In this document: positions 6,715 through 13,414 of the stretch, one piece after another
Layout: every line of letters begins with the position of its first letter
Numbering within the stretch: position 1 is the stretch's first letter
Assembly: GCA_902386085.1 (NCBI GenBank)
Contig: CABMIA010000173.1
Span: forward strand, 1 to 15,903
Origin: an uncultured archaeon
Lineage (GTDB): Archaea; Halobacteriota; Methanosarcinia; Methanosarcinales; Methanoperedenaceae
Length of the DNA: 15,903 bases
Direction of reading: 5' to 3'
Made by a program: the position numbers and the translations under genes
Notes under the pieces: model-generated
What the model was told of the DNA's origin: nothing
Databases searched by the model: none
What the model saw: only the letters and a program-made list of their open reading frames with translations

Positions 6715-7737
6715 ATGCCAAAAATGAAAGCAATAAGGGTGACTGCTCCGGGAACAGATTTTAAGTTGGTTAATATTGACATTCCCGAGCCAAAAGAGAA
6801 TGAAGTTCTTATTAAAGTTGAAGCATGTGGTATCTGCCATGGGGATATGTTGGTAAAGGAAGGCCACTTTCCCGGACTCACCTATCCAAGGATACCTGGG
6901 CATGAAGTTGTTGGAACCATAAAAAAATTAGGTTCTGAATCAAAACAGTGGAAAGTTGGGCAAAGAGTTGGGATCGGGTGGCATGGTGGCCATTGCTGCC
7001 ACTGCAGAGCCTGTCGTAATGGTGAATTTGGTTCCTGTGAAAATGCCCTTGTTACAGGTCTTTCAATTGACGGGGGGTATGCAGAATATATGGTAGCTAG
7101 AATGGAGGTGCTTACACCTATTCCCGAAGAGCTTAATCCAATTAATGCAGCACCCTTGCTCTGTGCTGGCAGAACAACTTTTGGAGCATTAAAAAGTTCC
7201 AACCTGAAAGGAGGTGACCTTGTAGCAATTCATGGATTGGGAGGACTTGGTCATCTCGCAGTACAATTTGCTAATAAGCTTGGTTTAAAAGTTGCAGTAA
7301 TTTCAAGAGGAAAAGAAAAGGAGCAATTGGCAAAGAAGCTTGGAGCTCACTACTATTTTGATTCAAATGCCGTTGAACCAGCCCAAGAGCTAATGAAATT
7401 GGGCGGAGCAAATGTCATACTTTGCACTGCCCCAAACAGCAAATCAATAACAAAACTCGTAAATGGTTTAGCCAGAAATGGTCAGATGATTATAGTCACC
7501 TTTTCAAACGAACCAATGGCCATACCGCCAGTCATATTAATGATGGGTCAGAGATCAATTAGCGGATGGGTTGGAGGAACTCCTGAAGACGCATTAAGGT
7601 TTAGCGTCGTTTCTAAAATAAAGCCAATGGTTGAGGTTTTCCCACTGGAGCAGGCAGCTTTAGCTTTTGAAAAGATGATGGCTTCAAAAGTTCACTTTAG
7701 GGCTGTTTTGAAAATTGGAGGTGATAAGAATGATTGA
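6715..7737 (+). CDS. Zinc-dependent alcohol dehydrogenase (MDR family)
   Basis: A 340-residue medium-chain dehydrogenase/reductase that would interconvert an alcohol and an aldehyde or ketone using NAD(P). Catalytic zinc ligands are visible at CGICHGD (Cys41), GHEV (His63, Glu64) and the Cys of LLCAGRTTF. A structural zinc site of form C-X2-C-X2-C-X7-C lies in the CCHCRACRNGEFGSC lobe. The Rossmann nucleotide loop is GLGGLGHLAVQFA. Length is normal for the family. I chose ATG 6715 over an upstream TTG at 6682 because GGAGGA at 6701-6706 is correctly spaced for it. The next gene overlaps by eight bases, so the two form one operon. It is intact and lower in GC than the cytochrome and DUF763. 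Substrate unknown. Confidence 0.9.
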   Translation: MPKMKAIRVTAPGTDFKLVNIDIPEPKENEVLIKVEACGICHGDMLVKEGHFPGLTYPRIPGHEVVGTIKKLGSESKQWKVGQRVGIGWHGGHCCHCRACRNGEFGSCENALVTGLSIDGGYAEYMVARMEVLTPIPEELNPINAAPLLCAGRTTFGALKSSNLKGGDLVAIHGLGGLGHLAVQFANKLGLKVAVISRGKEKEQLAKKLGAHYYFDSNAVEPAQELMKLGGANVILCTAPNSKSITKLVNGLARNGQMIIVTFSNEPMAIPPVILMMGQRSISGWVGGTPEDALRFSVVSKIKPMVEVFPLEQAALAFEKMMASKVHFRAVLKIGGDKND

Positions 7738-8440
7738 TATAATTAAGCTAATCCAGGAAAGACATTCTAGCAGAGGCCAGTTTGATCCAAAAAAGCTTGT
7801 TCCGAAGGATAAATTAAAGATGATAATAGAGGCAGCACGTTGGGCTCCGACAGCACACAACATGCAGAACTTTGATATTATTGTAATTGATGATAATAAG
7901 GTTATTGAAACTCTTGGAAAAATCGAATCCACTATATCGGAAGAATTTATTAGAGAAAACTTTGAGCAGCTATCCATGTCAGAAGAAGAGCTAAAAAGAA
8001 AAAAAGTAGGGATTTTAGGAACCCAATTTCCACCAAAATGGAGAGATGCTTCTAAACTGGATGAGGCTATTAAGGAAAGAAGCCCTGCCCCTCTTAGCGA
8101 CACTATCAGGGGAGGGAATACTATACTTTTAATTATTTATGATAGAAGAAAAAGAGCTCCAGCATCCGAAGGCGACGCCCTGGGTTTCCTAAGCCTCGGT
8201 TGTGTGATGGAAAATATATGGTTAACAGCTCAGTCATTAGGCGTAAGCATGCATATAATGAGTGCGTTTGGCGGTGTGCAGCAAGAATTAAGGAAGATAC
8301 TTGATATTCCTGAATATATGGAATTTGGATTTGCATGCAAATTAGGCTACCCGGTTTCAGAAACAAAATATATGAGGGTAAGACGGGATATAGGGTCTTT
8401 CACACATCATAATAAGTATGGGGAAAAATGGTTAGCCTGA
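7730..8440 (+). CDS. Nitroreductase family flavoprotein
   Basis: A 236-residue protein of the FMN-dependent nitroreductase superfamily, which reduces nitro compounds, quinones or related acceptors with NAD(P)H. Supporting segments are the N-terminal IIKLIQERHSSRGQFDPK (FMN-phosphate contact at RHSSR), AARWAPTAHNMQNF, the central SEGDALGFLSLGCVMENIWL helix, LGVSMHIMSAFGG, and the C-terminal FACKLGYP and VRRDIGSF. A longer middle section than small members (about residues 75-125) is charged. ATG 7730 is preferred over TTG 7715 because GGAGGTG at 7717-7723 is its ribosome binding site. It overlaps the ADH stop by eight bases, pointing to translational coupling and a joint redox role. Physiological substrate unknown. 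Confidence 0.85.
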   Translation: MIDIIKLIQERHSSRGQFDPKKLVPKDKLKMIIEAARWAPTAHNMQNFDIIVIDDNKVIETLGKIESTISEEFIRENFEQLSMSEEELKRKKVGILGTQFPPKWRDASKLDEAIKERSPAPLSDTIRGGNTILLIIYDRRKRAPASEGDALGFLSLGCVMENIWLTAQSLGVSMHIMSAFGGVQQELRKILDIPEYMEFGFACKLGYPVSETKYMRVRRDIGSFTHHNKYGEKWLA

Positions 8441-8447
8441 ATATTTA

Positions 8448-8478
8448 TCATTTCTTTTTTTATAATCGATTTTTTAAA
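8448..8478 (+). terminator. T-rich terminator of the ADH-nitroreductase operon
   Basis: Just after the TGA at 8440 come TTTCTTTTTTT and a second run GATTTTTTAAA. Such T-tracts are the usual archaeal termination signal. No stable hairpin is needed or obvious. Confidence 0.45.
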
Positions 8479-8574
8479 ACATCACAGTCTTTGGGGACAA
8501 CGGCATGTCCAAAAGAAACTTCATGCGTTCATCGGAATTGTTTTTTCTGTGGTCGCCCAGGAAGCAAAACTCAA
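8464..8574 (+). pseudogene. Unidentified coding remnant, possibly a transposase tail
   Basis: One frame is open and protein-like: LKHHSLWGQRHVQKKLHAF, then IGIVFSVVAQEAKLNA and TGA. The basic HVQKK plus hydrophobic helix ending resembles C-termini of some DDE transposases, but I cannot name the family. It lies between the operon terminator and repeat B copy 1, with no start signal. Confidence 0.2.
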
Positions 8575-8600
8575 TGCCTGATATCTTCCTCTTCTAAGCA

Positions 8601-8828
8601 GGGCAATACTTATCTTTTGCATCCTTTGAAAGGTAAAAGGGGGCATCTTGAGCGGCTATTTGCTGTTGGGCACCCCCACCGAGCGCATAACTGTCGCCCG
8701 GCTTCCGCGTCAAGGCCGCCCTCCGCACGCAGGTGGATGCGGGTTTAGCGCGCACACTCTGGGCGGCGTGCTTGGGGCGCACAATATAGATTCTCTTTGG
8801 GTTTGCGGTTCTACCCTTTGTTGGGATT
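8601..8828 (+). repeat. Dispersed repeat family B, copy 1
   Basis: About 230 bp, GC-rich, sharing ordered blocks with the copies at 10320-10514 and 11410-11650: GCAATACTTAT, GCATCCTTTGAA, GAGCGGCTATTTGCTGT, GCACGCAGG, and an end block ATTCTCTTTGGGTTTGC near 8789-8805. This is the most diverged long copy. The outer stem GGGC/GCCC of the first hairpin remains, while the inner stem is lost. Confidence 0.75.
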
Positions 8829-8921
8829 CATCTTTTCAGCCCATTTTTGGATATTTGAAAATGTAGCTCAGGTAACCAAAAATTTAAGAGCTAGAGTTAC
8901 ACTTCAATCTATAGGAAAATT

Positions 8922-9158
8922 ATGAAAAAATTCAATGTTACAGCAATAATCTGGCAGGAAGATGATGTTTATGTCTCAAAATGTCCTGAACTTGAAGTCG
9001 CAAGTGCTGGGGATACGCCGCAAGAGGCTCTTAAAAACCTGAAGGAAGCAGTTGAATTATATCTTGAAAATGCCAAAGCACTGGGGATTTTGAACGATTT
9101 CACCGCATCCTTGCAATCGCCAAATAAATTCACATCTACTATTGGCGTGGCAGTGTGA
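8922..9158 (+). CDS. hicB: HicB-like antitoxin
   Basis: A 78-residue HicB/UPF0150 family protein. The fold signature is complete: beta strands NVTAIIWQEDDVYVSKCPEL, then EVASAGDTPQEALKNLKEAV and the helix VELYLENAKALG. HicB antitoxins bind and block the HicA mRNA interferase, and long forms also bind DNA. This is the short form with no evident added DNA-binding domain. AGGA in CTATAGGAAAATT precedes the ATG, and an AATTTAAG TATA-like box lies at 8881-8888. The partner is not intact: only the last 37 codons of hicA follow (9159-9272). It is therefore an orphan antitoxin, or acts on a HicA elsewhere. It sits between repeat B copies 1 and 2. Confidence 0.8.
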   Translation: MKKFNVTAIIWQEDDVYVSKCPELEVASAGDTPQEALKNLKEAVELYLENAKALGILNDFTASLQSPNKFTSTIGVAV

Positions 9159-9272
9159 GTAAAATATCTGGTTATAATTCCAAAAAGAAATCCTGTTCCA
9201 AAGGGAACCTTGATTTCGATCATTAAGCAATCAGGATTAACAAGAGAAGAGTTTATTAAATTGCTGGAATAA
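9159..9272 (+). pseudogene. hicA: HicA toxin remnant (C-terminal tail only)
   Basis: Directly after the hicB TGA and in the same frame comes VKYLVIIPKRNPVPKGTLIS followed by IIKQSGLTREEFIKLLE and TAA. This is the conserved end of HicA: the strand, then the PKGTL...ILRQAGLSREEF helix. The first 40-45 residues, which carry the GSH catalytic histidine motif, are missing and there is no start codon. An internal deletion joining the end of hicB to the back half of hicA explains it. The remnant would have no nuclease activity. Confidence 0.7.
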
Positions 9273-9290
9273 GTTTTGTTTCATATCTAT

Positions 9291-9383
9291 GCCCGGCCAC
9301 CCGCATTAAGGATGTCATCCGCATGCAGGCGGATGCGGGCTTTGCGCGCACCATCTGGGCGGGGTGCTTAGGGGGGCGCACTC
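9291..9383 (+). repeat. Dispersed repeat family B, partial copy 2
   Basis: This is only the central part of family B, beginning GCCCGGCCACCCGCATTAAG. It contains the second hairpin in its best form: CATCCGC (9316-9322), loop ATGCAG, GCGGATG (9329-9335). The left arm and right end are missing. It follows the hicA tail by 18 bases. Confidence 0.7.
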
Positions 9384-9480
9384 TGATAAAGGACTACAGG
9401 AAAATAAGAAGACGATTTTCTGAAGATCACACCGCAGATGATACAGACGCAAATCACCCAAAATCAATTATTCCAACCTG

Positions 9481-9570
9481 CATCACATATTTTAACAGTC
9501 CGGCGCGCCGATAGGAACCGATGCAGCCGTTGTTTCTGAAGAAAACAAACCGCAGATGGATACGGATGAA
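9481..9570 (+). repeat. Dispersed repeat family A, copy 2
   Basis: CATCACATATTTTAACAGTC, then CGGCGCGCCG (a perfect 10-base palindrome at 9501-9510), GAACCGATGCAGCC, TGTTTCTGAA and AAACCGCAGATG. It is close to copy 3 and extends a little further left (CATCACAT) and right (GGATACGGATG). Confidence 0.75.
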
Positions 9571-9600
9571 TGTGGATGGTTTCAGAATATGCTTATACTT

Positions 9601-9649
9601 GCATCACATCACTAAATAGTCGGGTATGCCGGACCAAGCCCATGCAACC
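9601..9649 (+). repeat. Dispersed repeat family A, diverged half-copy
   Basis: GCATCACATCACTAAATAGT, CGGGTATGCCGG and GCCCATGCAACC align block by block with the left half of copy 2. The palindrome has drifted to CGG-GTATG-CCG. Confidence 0.45.
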
Positions 9650-9706
9650 TTATATCTATTTGTATCCTCCTGTAGTAATAAACCCAAATAAGATGATTTA
9701 TGGATT

Positions 9707-10030
9707 ATGATAAAAATAGATAGAATTATTTGGAAAGAAATTTTTATTGAGAAAATAGAAAATATCTACATGAATAAAAGAAAGAATACAATACCAGACC
9801 ATTTCACAACTGCGGAAGAAGCAGGCGAGTTTTGGGATACAAACTCCGCTGCTGATTACCTTGATGAAATGGAAGAAGTAGAAATAGAATTCGACATTAA
9901 GAAACGCACATTTCTGGTGCAAGTAAATGACAGGATATATAAACTTGCAAAGAAAAAAGCGGAAGCAGAGCATATGACAGTTGAGCAAATAATTAATACT
10001 CTATTGGATCGTGAGCTTGCTAAAGCGTAG
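9707..10030 (+). CDS. brnA: BrnA/CopG-type antitoxin with BrnT N-terminus fused in front
   Basis: Residues 22-107 are a BrnA-like antitoxin of the CopG_antitoxin family (PF12441): MNKRKNTIPDHFTTAEEAGE, FWDTNSAADYLDEMEEVEIE, and a ribbon-helix-helix end (FLVQVNDRIYKLAKKKAEAE, then VEQIINTLLDREL). Residues 1-18 (MIKIDRIIWKEIFIEKIE) instead look like the first strand and helix of BrnT (DUF497), the RNase toxin normally encoded just upstream. The simplest reading is an in-frame deletion that removed about 70 codons of brnT plus its stop and joined its start to brnA. Translation may begin at 9707 or at the old brnA ATG at 9770. Neither has a good SD. Either way the toxin is gone. Antitoxin assignment is fairly sure; the BrnT origin of the leader is inference. 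Confidence 0.72.
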   Translation: MIKIDRIIWKEIFIEKIENIYMNKRKNTIPDHFTTAEEAGEFWDTNSAADYLDEMEEVEIEFDIKKRTFLVQVNDRIYKLAKKKAEAEHMTVEQIINTLLDRELAKA

Positions 10031-10032
10031 TA

Positions 10033-10114
10033 GCATCAAATCTTTTAACAGTCCGGCGCGCCGATAGAACCCGATGCAGCCACTGTTTCTGAAAATAACA
10101 AACCCGCAGATGAA
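10033..10114 (+). repeat. Dispersed repeat family A, copy 3
   Basis: GCATCAAATCTTTTAACAGT, then CGGCGCGCCG, GAACCCGATGCAGCC, TGTTTCTGAAAATAACAAAC and CCGCAGATG. It begins three bases after the brnA stop. Confidence 0.75.
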
Positions 10115-10126
10115 AGCGCCAGAGTC

Positions 10127-10169
10127 ACGCCTCTGGAGGGAGCATTCACATATGGTTTCTCCATATGTG
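10127..10169 (+). repeat. Two short perfect inverted repeats
   Basis: CCTC-TG-GAGG lies in the first half. CACATATGG (10147-10155) pairs perfectly with CCATATGTG (10161-10169) across a 5-base TTTCT loop. The site lies between family A copies 3 and 4. It could be an RNA hairpin 3' of brnA or a protein-binding palindrome. Confidence 0.5.
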
Positions 10170-10232
10170 TCATGGAACGTAGATAAAAGTAGATTTTTGT
10201 CCAGCGTCGCACATTTATAACAATCTAAATAT

Positions 10233-10299
10233 TAATTCCCCGGCGCCGATATGAAACCGATGCAAGCATTGTTTTTGAAAATAACAAACCGCAGATGAA
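10233..10299 (+). repeat. Dispersed repeat family A, copy 4
   Basis: TAATTCCCCGGCGCCGATAT, GAAACCGATGCAAGC, TGTTTTTGAAAATAACAAAC and CGCAGATGAA. Its palindrome is the shorter CGGCGCCG. Repeat B copy 3 follows about 20 bases later. Confidence 0.7.
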
Positions 10300-10319
10300 T
10301 AATAGTAGCAGGTGAAAAG

Positions 10320-10514
10320 GATTCGCTTCTTGCGTGAAAGGTAGGCAATACTTATTTTTTGCATCCTTTGAAGGCGTAAAAGGGGCAACGTGAGCGGCTA
10401 TTTGCTGTCCGGGCACCCGCCTGAGCGCGGGACTGTTGCCCGGCCACCAGCATTAAGGTCACCACGCATGCGGGCGGATGCAGGTTTTGCGCGCACTTGC
10501 CGGGCGACACCCTT
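10320..10514 (+). repeat. Dispersed repeat family B, copy 3, with double hairpin
   Basis: It has the left two thirds of family B and lacks the ATTCTCTTTGGG end. Hairpin 1 is a two-level stem: outer CCGGGCA (10409-10415) with TGCCCGG (10437-10443), inner CCCGC (10416-10420) with GCGGG (10427-10431). It lies 44 bases before the TumA-like gene. Confidence 0.8.
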
Positions 10515-10520
10515 AACAAA

Positions 10521-10529
10521 ATTATAAGT
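10521..10529 (+). promoter_or_regulatory. TATA-like box before the TumA/TumE-like pair
   Basis: ATTATAAGT is about 33 bases ahead of the ATG at 10558, with no SD between them. The transcript is probably leaderless or nearly so. Confidence 0.45.
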
Positions 10530-10557
10530 ACAATTAAACCTTACTAACTCTTAGTAT

Positions 10558-10869
10558 ATGACCCAAAGATCAAAGAGGCATGGAAAATCCGCATTATCAG
10601 GGCGTAGTACTAGAGATGCAACCATTGGATCATTCAATGAACAGACATCAACAATCAGCGCAGCAGGTAAGTCCATGCATGATGAGGGCGTACCACCGTT
10701 CCATATTTTAGACAAAAAGGATATCGAAAAAGAGCTATCCAAGATAGAAAAGAGGTTTGGAATGACCCCTGAGGAGTTCCATAAAGCATGGAAAGAAGGT
10801 AAAGTTCATGGTCACGAAGTTATGAAATTGGGTTGTTATTACGAGTTCTATAAGGATGAGTATGAGTGA
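10558..10869 (+). CDS. Putative antitoxin partner of the TumE-like protein
   Basis: A 103-residue protein. The first 45 residues are Ser/Thr-rich and probably disordered (GKSALSGRSTRDATIGSF). The rest is a compact charged helical region: KKDIEKELSKIEKRFGMTPE, EFHKAWKEGKVHGHEVMKLG, CYYEFYKDEYE. The stop overlaps the start of the next gene by four bases (GTGA), the usual arrangement for an antitoxin and its toxin. The conserved part sits at the C-terminus, so the true start could be ATG 10675, which has AGGT six bases ahead of it. The TATA box at 10521-10529 favours 10558. No DNA-binding domain is obvious. Antitoxin role is inferred from position and from the partner's family. Confidence 0.55.
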   Translation: MTQRSKRHGKSALSGRSTRDATIGSFNEQTSTISAAGKSMHDEGVPPFHILDKKDIEKELSKIEKRFGMTPEEFHKAWKEGKVHGHEVMKLGCYYEFYKDEYE

Positions 10870-11351
10870 AAGTCCGAGACCGAGCGGCTGAAATAAGAGG
10901 AATTTTTTATACTCATTGTAAAGAAATAATTGATGGATTGCCGTCTTTCGATATAAATGAAAGCAAAAAGCTCAGGAATTATGGGACGATTTCAGAAGAG
11001 ATTGTTTTCATCGATGGTTCTTTACTAAATTTTTTTGAAAGGATTGTTGATGGGAATATTGCGGAATACAGCTATGAATATTTACGACCCGATACAGGCT
11101 TTTTCTTTCACTATCAAAACGAAGGGATCGAAAATGGAATAAGAAAACCTCTTCATCACTTGCATGTTGGAATTAAAAAAGATGCCAACAAAAATTTATC
11201 GGAATTGATTCCAAAAGAACTTTTAGAGCATGGCGGTCCACATTACAAAGCTCCGAAAATAGATTTTAATGAGCTCATGGGTATGATTATTGTGAACTTT
11301 TTTGAGAATCATAGAAACTGCGAAAGAATGATAAGAAGCTTGAGAGTCTGA
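10866..11351 (+). CDS. TumE-like (DUF6516) putative toxin
   Basis: A 161-residue protein with GTG start coupled to the previous stop. Its middle resembles the TumE/DUF6516 toxin family: IVFIDGSLLNFFERI, then AEYSYEYLRPDTGFFFHYQN, the His-rich KPLHHLHVG, and the end block PHYKAPKIDFNELMGMIIVN. The family has a beta-sheet core with conserved HH and Y residues and is found as the toxin of two-gene TA modules. Its biochemical target is not something I can state from sequence. The protein looks complete, unlike the toxins of the two TA modules upstream. Repeat B copy 4 starts 59 bases after the stop. Confidence 0.6.
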   Translation: MKVRDRAAEIRGIFYTHCKEIIDGLPSFDINESKKLRNYGTISEEIVFIDGSLLNFFERIVDGNIAEYSYEYLRPDTGFFFHYQNEGIENGIRKPLHHLHVGIKKDANKNLSELIPKELLEHGGPHYKAPKIDFNELMGMIIVNFFENHRNCERMIRSLRV

Positions 11352-11409
11352 ATGGGACATGATGAAACTTCAAATTGGGCGCACCGCAATTTGATATTGG
11401 GAGGTGGAA

Positions 11410-11650
11410 GATTCGCTTCTCGCGTGAACGTAGGGCAATACTTATTTTTCGCATCCTTTGAAGACTTAAAAGGGAGAACGTGAGCGGCTATTTGCTGTCC
11501 GGGCACCTGCCTGAGCGCAGGACTGTCGGCCCGGCCACCCGCGTTAAGGACACCGTCCGCACGCAGGCGGATGCGAGTTTGCGCACATCTGCCGGGCGGC
11601 GCAACATAAGATTCTCTTTGGGTTTGCAGTTCTGCCTTTTATTGGGAGAT
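11410..11650 (+). repeat. Dispersed repeat family B, copy 4 (full length)
   Basis: The longest copy, about 240 bp, from GATTCGCTTCTCGCGTGAAC to ATTCTCTTTGGGTTTGC and its flank. Hairpin 1 is kept: outer CCGGGC (11499-11504) with GCCCGG (11529-11534), inner CCTGC (11506-11510) with GCAGG (11517-11521). Relative to copy 3, the inner stem changes C to T on one side and G to A on the other, so pairing is preserved. Confidence 0.8.
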
Positions 11651-11797
11651 CGATAAGCCAAAAGATTTTATTGACCTATAACTATTTTGAGATTGAAGAT
11701 TGGTCAAGGAAAAAGATGGAGATTGTAAAGAATTCCCAAAGAATACAAATGAATGGCTGGTAGGTGTTCTTGATAATAAAGTAGAAAGAACTATCCG
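11651..11797 (+). other. Spacer with unidentified coding-like fragment
   Basis: A short open stretch on the plus strand (about 11698-11813, EFPKNTNEWLVGVLDNKVER then TIRFYKS and TAA) could be the tail of a lost gene. It has no start signal and I do not recognise it. The hsdM promoter overlaps its end. Confidence 0.3.
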
Positions 11798-11809
11798 CTT
11801 TTATAAGAG
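11798..11809 (+). promoter_or_regulatory. TATA box of the hsdM operon
   Basis: CTTTTATAAGAG is centred about 40 bases before ATG 11844, predicting transcription from about 11829. This is too close to GTG 11820 for that codon to be in the message, so it supports the ATG as the start. Confidence 0.55.
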
Positions 11810-11843
11810 CTAATATAAAGTGAGGACTAAAAAGAGCGTGGTT

Positions 11844-13385
11844 ATGGCGAAAAACAAAACTAATGGAAATGGAGCCAATCTCGGTTTTGAAGAAAAGCTC
11901 TGGCAGGCAGCAGACAAACTCAGGAATAATATGGACGCTGCCGAATATAAACACGTTGTTCTTGGATTGATATTTCTTAAATACATCTCTGATGCATTTA
12001 CCGAGAAAAACCAGTTTTTAATCAGGGAATCTAATCTGGGTGCAGACCCGGAAGACCCAGACGAATACCGGGCGGAAAACATTTTCTGGGTTCCTCCAGA
12101 AGCCAGGTGGGGATATCTTCAGAAAAATGCAAAACAGCCAACTATCGGAAATTTTATTGACGATGCAATGGATGGAATTGAGAGAGATAATCCATCCCTT
12201 AAAGGCGTTTTGCCCAAAAATTATGCTCGGGCAGCACTTGATAAACAAAGGCTTGGTGAATTAATAGATCTTGTTGGAACAATTGGTCTTGGGGATTATG
12301 AAAGTAAATCCAAAGATATTTTGGGGCTGGTTTATGAATACTTTTTAGGTCAATTTGCAGATGCAGAAGGGAAGAAAGGCGGCCAGTTCTATACTCCCAG
12401 GTCGATTGTCAGGATTCTTGTTGAGATGATTGAGCCATACAAAGGCAGGATTTTTGACCCCTGCTGCGGCTCAGGAGGCATGTTCGTCCAGAGCGAGAAA
12501 TTCATTAAGGCTCACGAGGGCAGGATTGGAGACATTGCTATCTATGGACAGGAATCAAACCAGACCACCTGGCGCCTGTGCAAGATGAATCTCGCAATTC
12601 GCGGCATCGATGCTAATGTACAGTGGGACGACACTTTCCTTAATGATCTGCATAAGGATCTGAAAGCTGATTTTATTCTTGCCAATCCGCCTTTTAACGA
12701 TAGCGATTGGAAAGGCGAACTTCTGAGGGAAGATATAAGATGGAAATTCGGAGTTCCACCAACAGGCAATGCAAACTTTGCTTGGGTGCAGAATTTCTTA
12801 CATCACTTATCCCCTACGGGAATCGCTGGTTTTGTGCTGGCTAACGGCTCTATGTCATCCAGTACTTCAGGGGAAGGCGAGATTAGAAAGAACATCATCG
12901 AGGCTGATCTCGTTGATTGCATGGTTGCTCTGCCTTCGCAGTTGTTTTATAATACGATGATTCCCGCCTGCCTCTGGTTTGTTGCACGGGATAAGAAAAA
13001 CCACAAGTTCAGGGATAGAAGAGGAGAGGTTCTTTTTATTGATGCCCGCAAGATGGGCGCCATGGTGGATAGGAGGCACAGGGAGCTTACAGACGAAGAA
13101 GTCCAGAAAATCGCCTCCACTTATCACGCATGGCGCGGGGAAGGCGGGAAGTATGAGGATGTGGCGGGGTTCTGCAGGGCGGTCAAGCTGGATGAAATCA
13201 GGAAGCATGGGCATATCCTGACTCCGGGGCGATATGTGGGCGCTGAGGAGGTTGAAGCGGATGGCGAGCCGTTTGAGGAGAAGGTGCAGAGGCTGACGGT
13301 GGAACTGGCGGGACAGTTTAAGAGGTCAAGAGAGCTTGAAGAGGAGATAGGGAAGAATCTTGCGGGGCTGGGAATTAAGGTTTAG
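11844..13385 (+). CDS. hsdM: Type I restriction-modification DNA methyltransferase subunit HsdM
   Basis: A 513-residue N6-adenine methyltransferase subunit that modifies host DNA in complex with the specificity subunit HsdS. The N-terminal helical HsdM_N domain is visible ([33 protein letters not shown]). [20 protein letters not shown] introduces the SAM-binding fold. Motif I is [11 protein letters not shown] (about 204-214) and catalytic motif IV is NPPF (281-284). The C-terminal [13 protein letters not shown] and a helical tail (about 460-510, for HsdS contact) complete a normal-length protein. An upstream GTG at 11820 would add eight residues, but the TATA box position favours 11844. HsdS does not follow directly; the operon instead continues with unknown genes. 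Confidence 0.93.
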   Translation: MAKNKTNGNGANLGFEEKLWQAADKLRNNMDAAEYKHVVLGLIFLKYISDAFTEKNQFLIRESNLGADPEDPDEYRAENIFWVPPEARWGYLQKNAKQPTIGNFIDDAMDGIERDNPSLKGVLPKNYARAALDKQRLGELIDLVGTIGLGDYESKSKDILGLVYEYFLGQFADAEGKKGGQFYTPRSIVRILVEMIEPYKGRIFDPCCGSGGMFVQSEKFIKAHEGRIGDIAIYGQESNQTTWRLCKMNLAIRGIDANVQWDDTFLNDLHKDLKADFILANPPFNDSDWKGELLREDIRWKFGVPPTGNANFAWVQNFLHHLSPTGIAGFVLANGSMSSSTSGEGEIRKNIIEADLVDCMVALPSQLFYNTMIPACLWFVARDKKNHKFRDRRGEVLFIDARKMGAMVDRRHRELTDEEVQKIASTYHAWRGEGGKYEDVAGFCRAVKLDEIRKHGHILTPGRYVGAEEVEADGEPFEEKVQRLTVELAGQFKRSRELEEEIGKNLAGLGIKV

Positions 13386-13414
13386 AATGATCTATTAAAT
13401 TGAGGTTTGTTGAG

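Larger units (their letters stand above)
9384..9706. other. Gene-free spacer with family A repeats
   Basis: No gene is seen. 9384-9480 has no recognised element. A family A copy (9481-9570) and a diverged half-copy (9601-9649) follow. A TATA-like TTATATCT at 9650-9657 probably drives the downstream antitoxin. Confidence 0.4.

Noticed and set aside
8428..8748. Plus-strand 106-codon ORF starting inside the nitroreductase stop region
   Set aside because: It runs through the T-rich terminator and into repeat B in a frame that no other copy of the repeat preserves.
8594..11506. Minus-strand ORFs in repeat B copies 1, 3 and 4 that share a peptide around IAAH.PF..SKDAKNKYC
   Set aside because: The resemblance follows from the DNA repeat itself. 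The ORFs differ in length and ends, lack ribosome binding sites, and run antisense to hairpin arms.
6191..11650. CRISPR array
   Set aside because: Repeats A and B are dispersed, of unequal length and separated by genes of hundreds of bases. No cas gene is present.
8601..11650. Integron with attC sites
   Set aside because: No integron integrase, and the repeats do not show the attC core (GTTRRRY) pairs at cassette borders. Only the cassette-like layout is similar.
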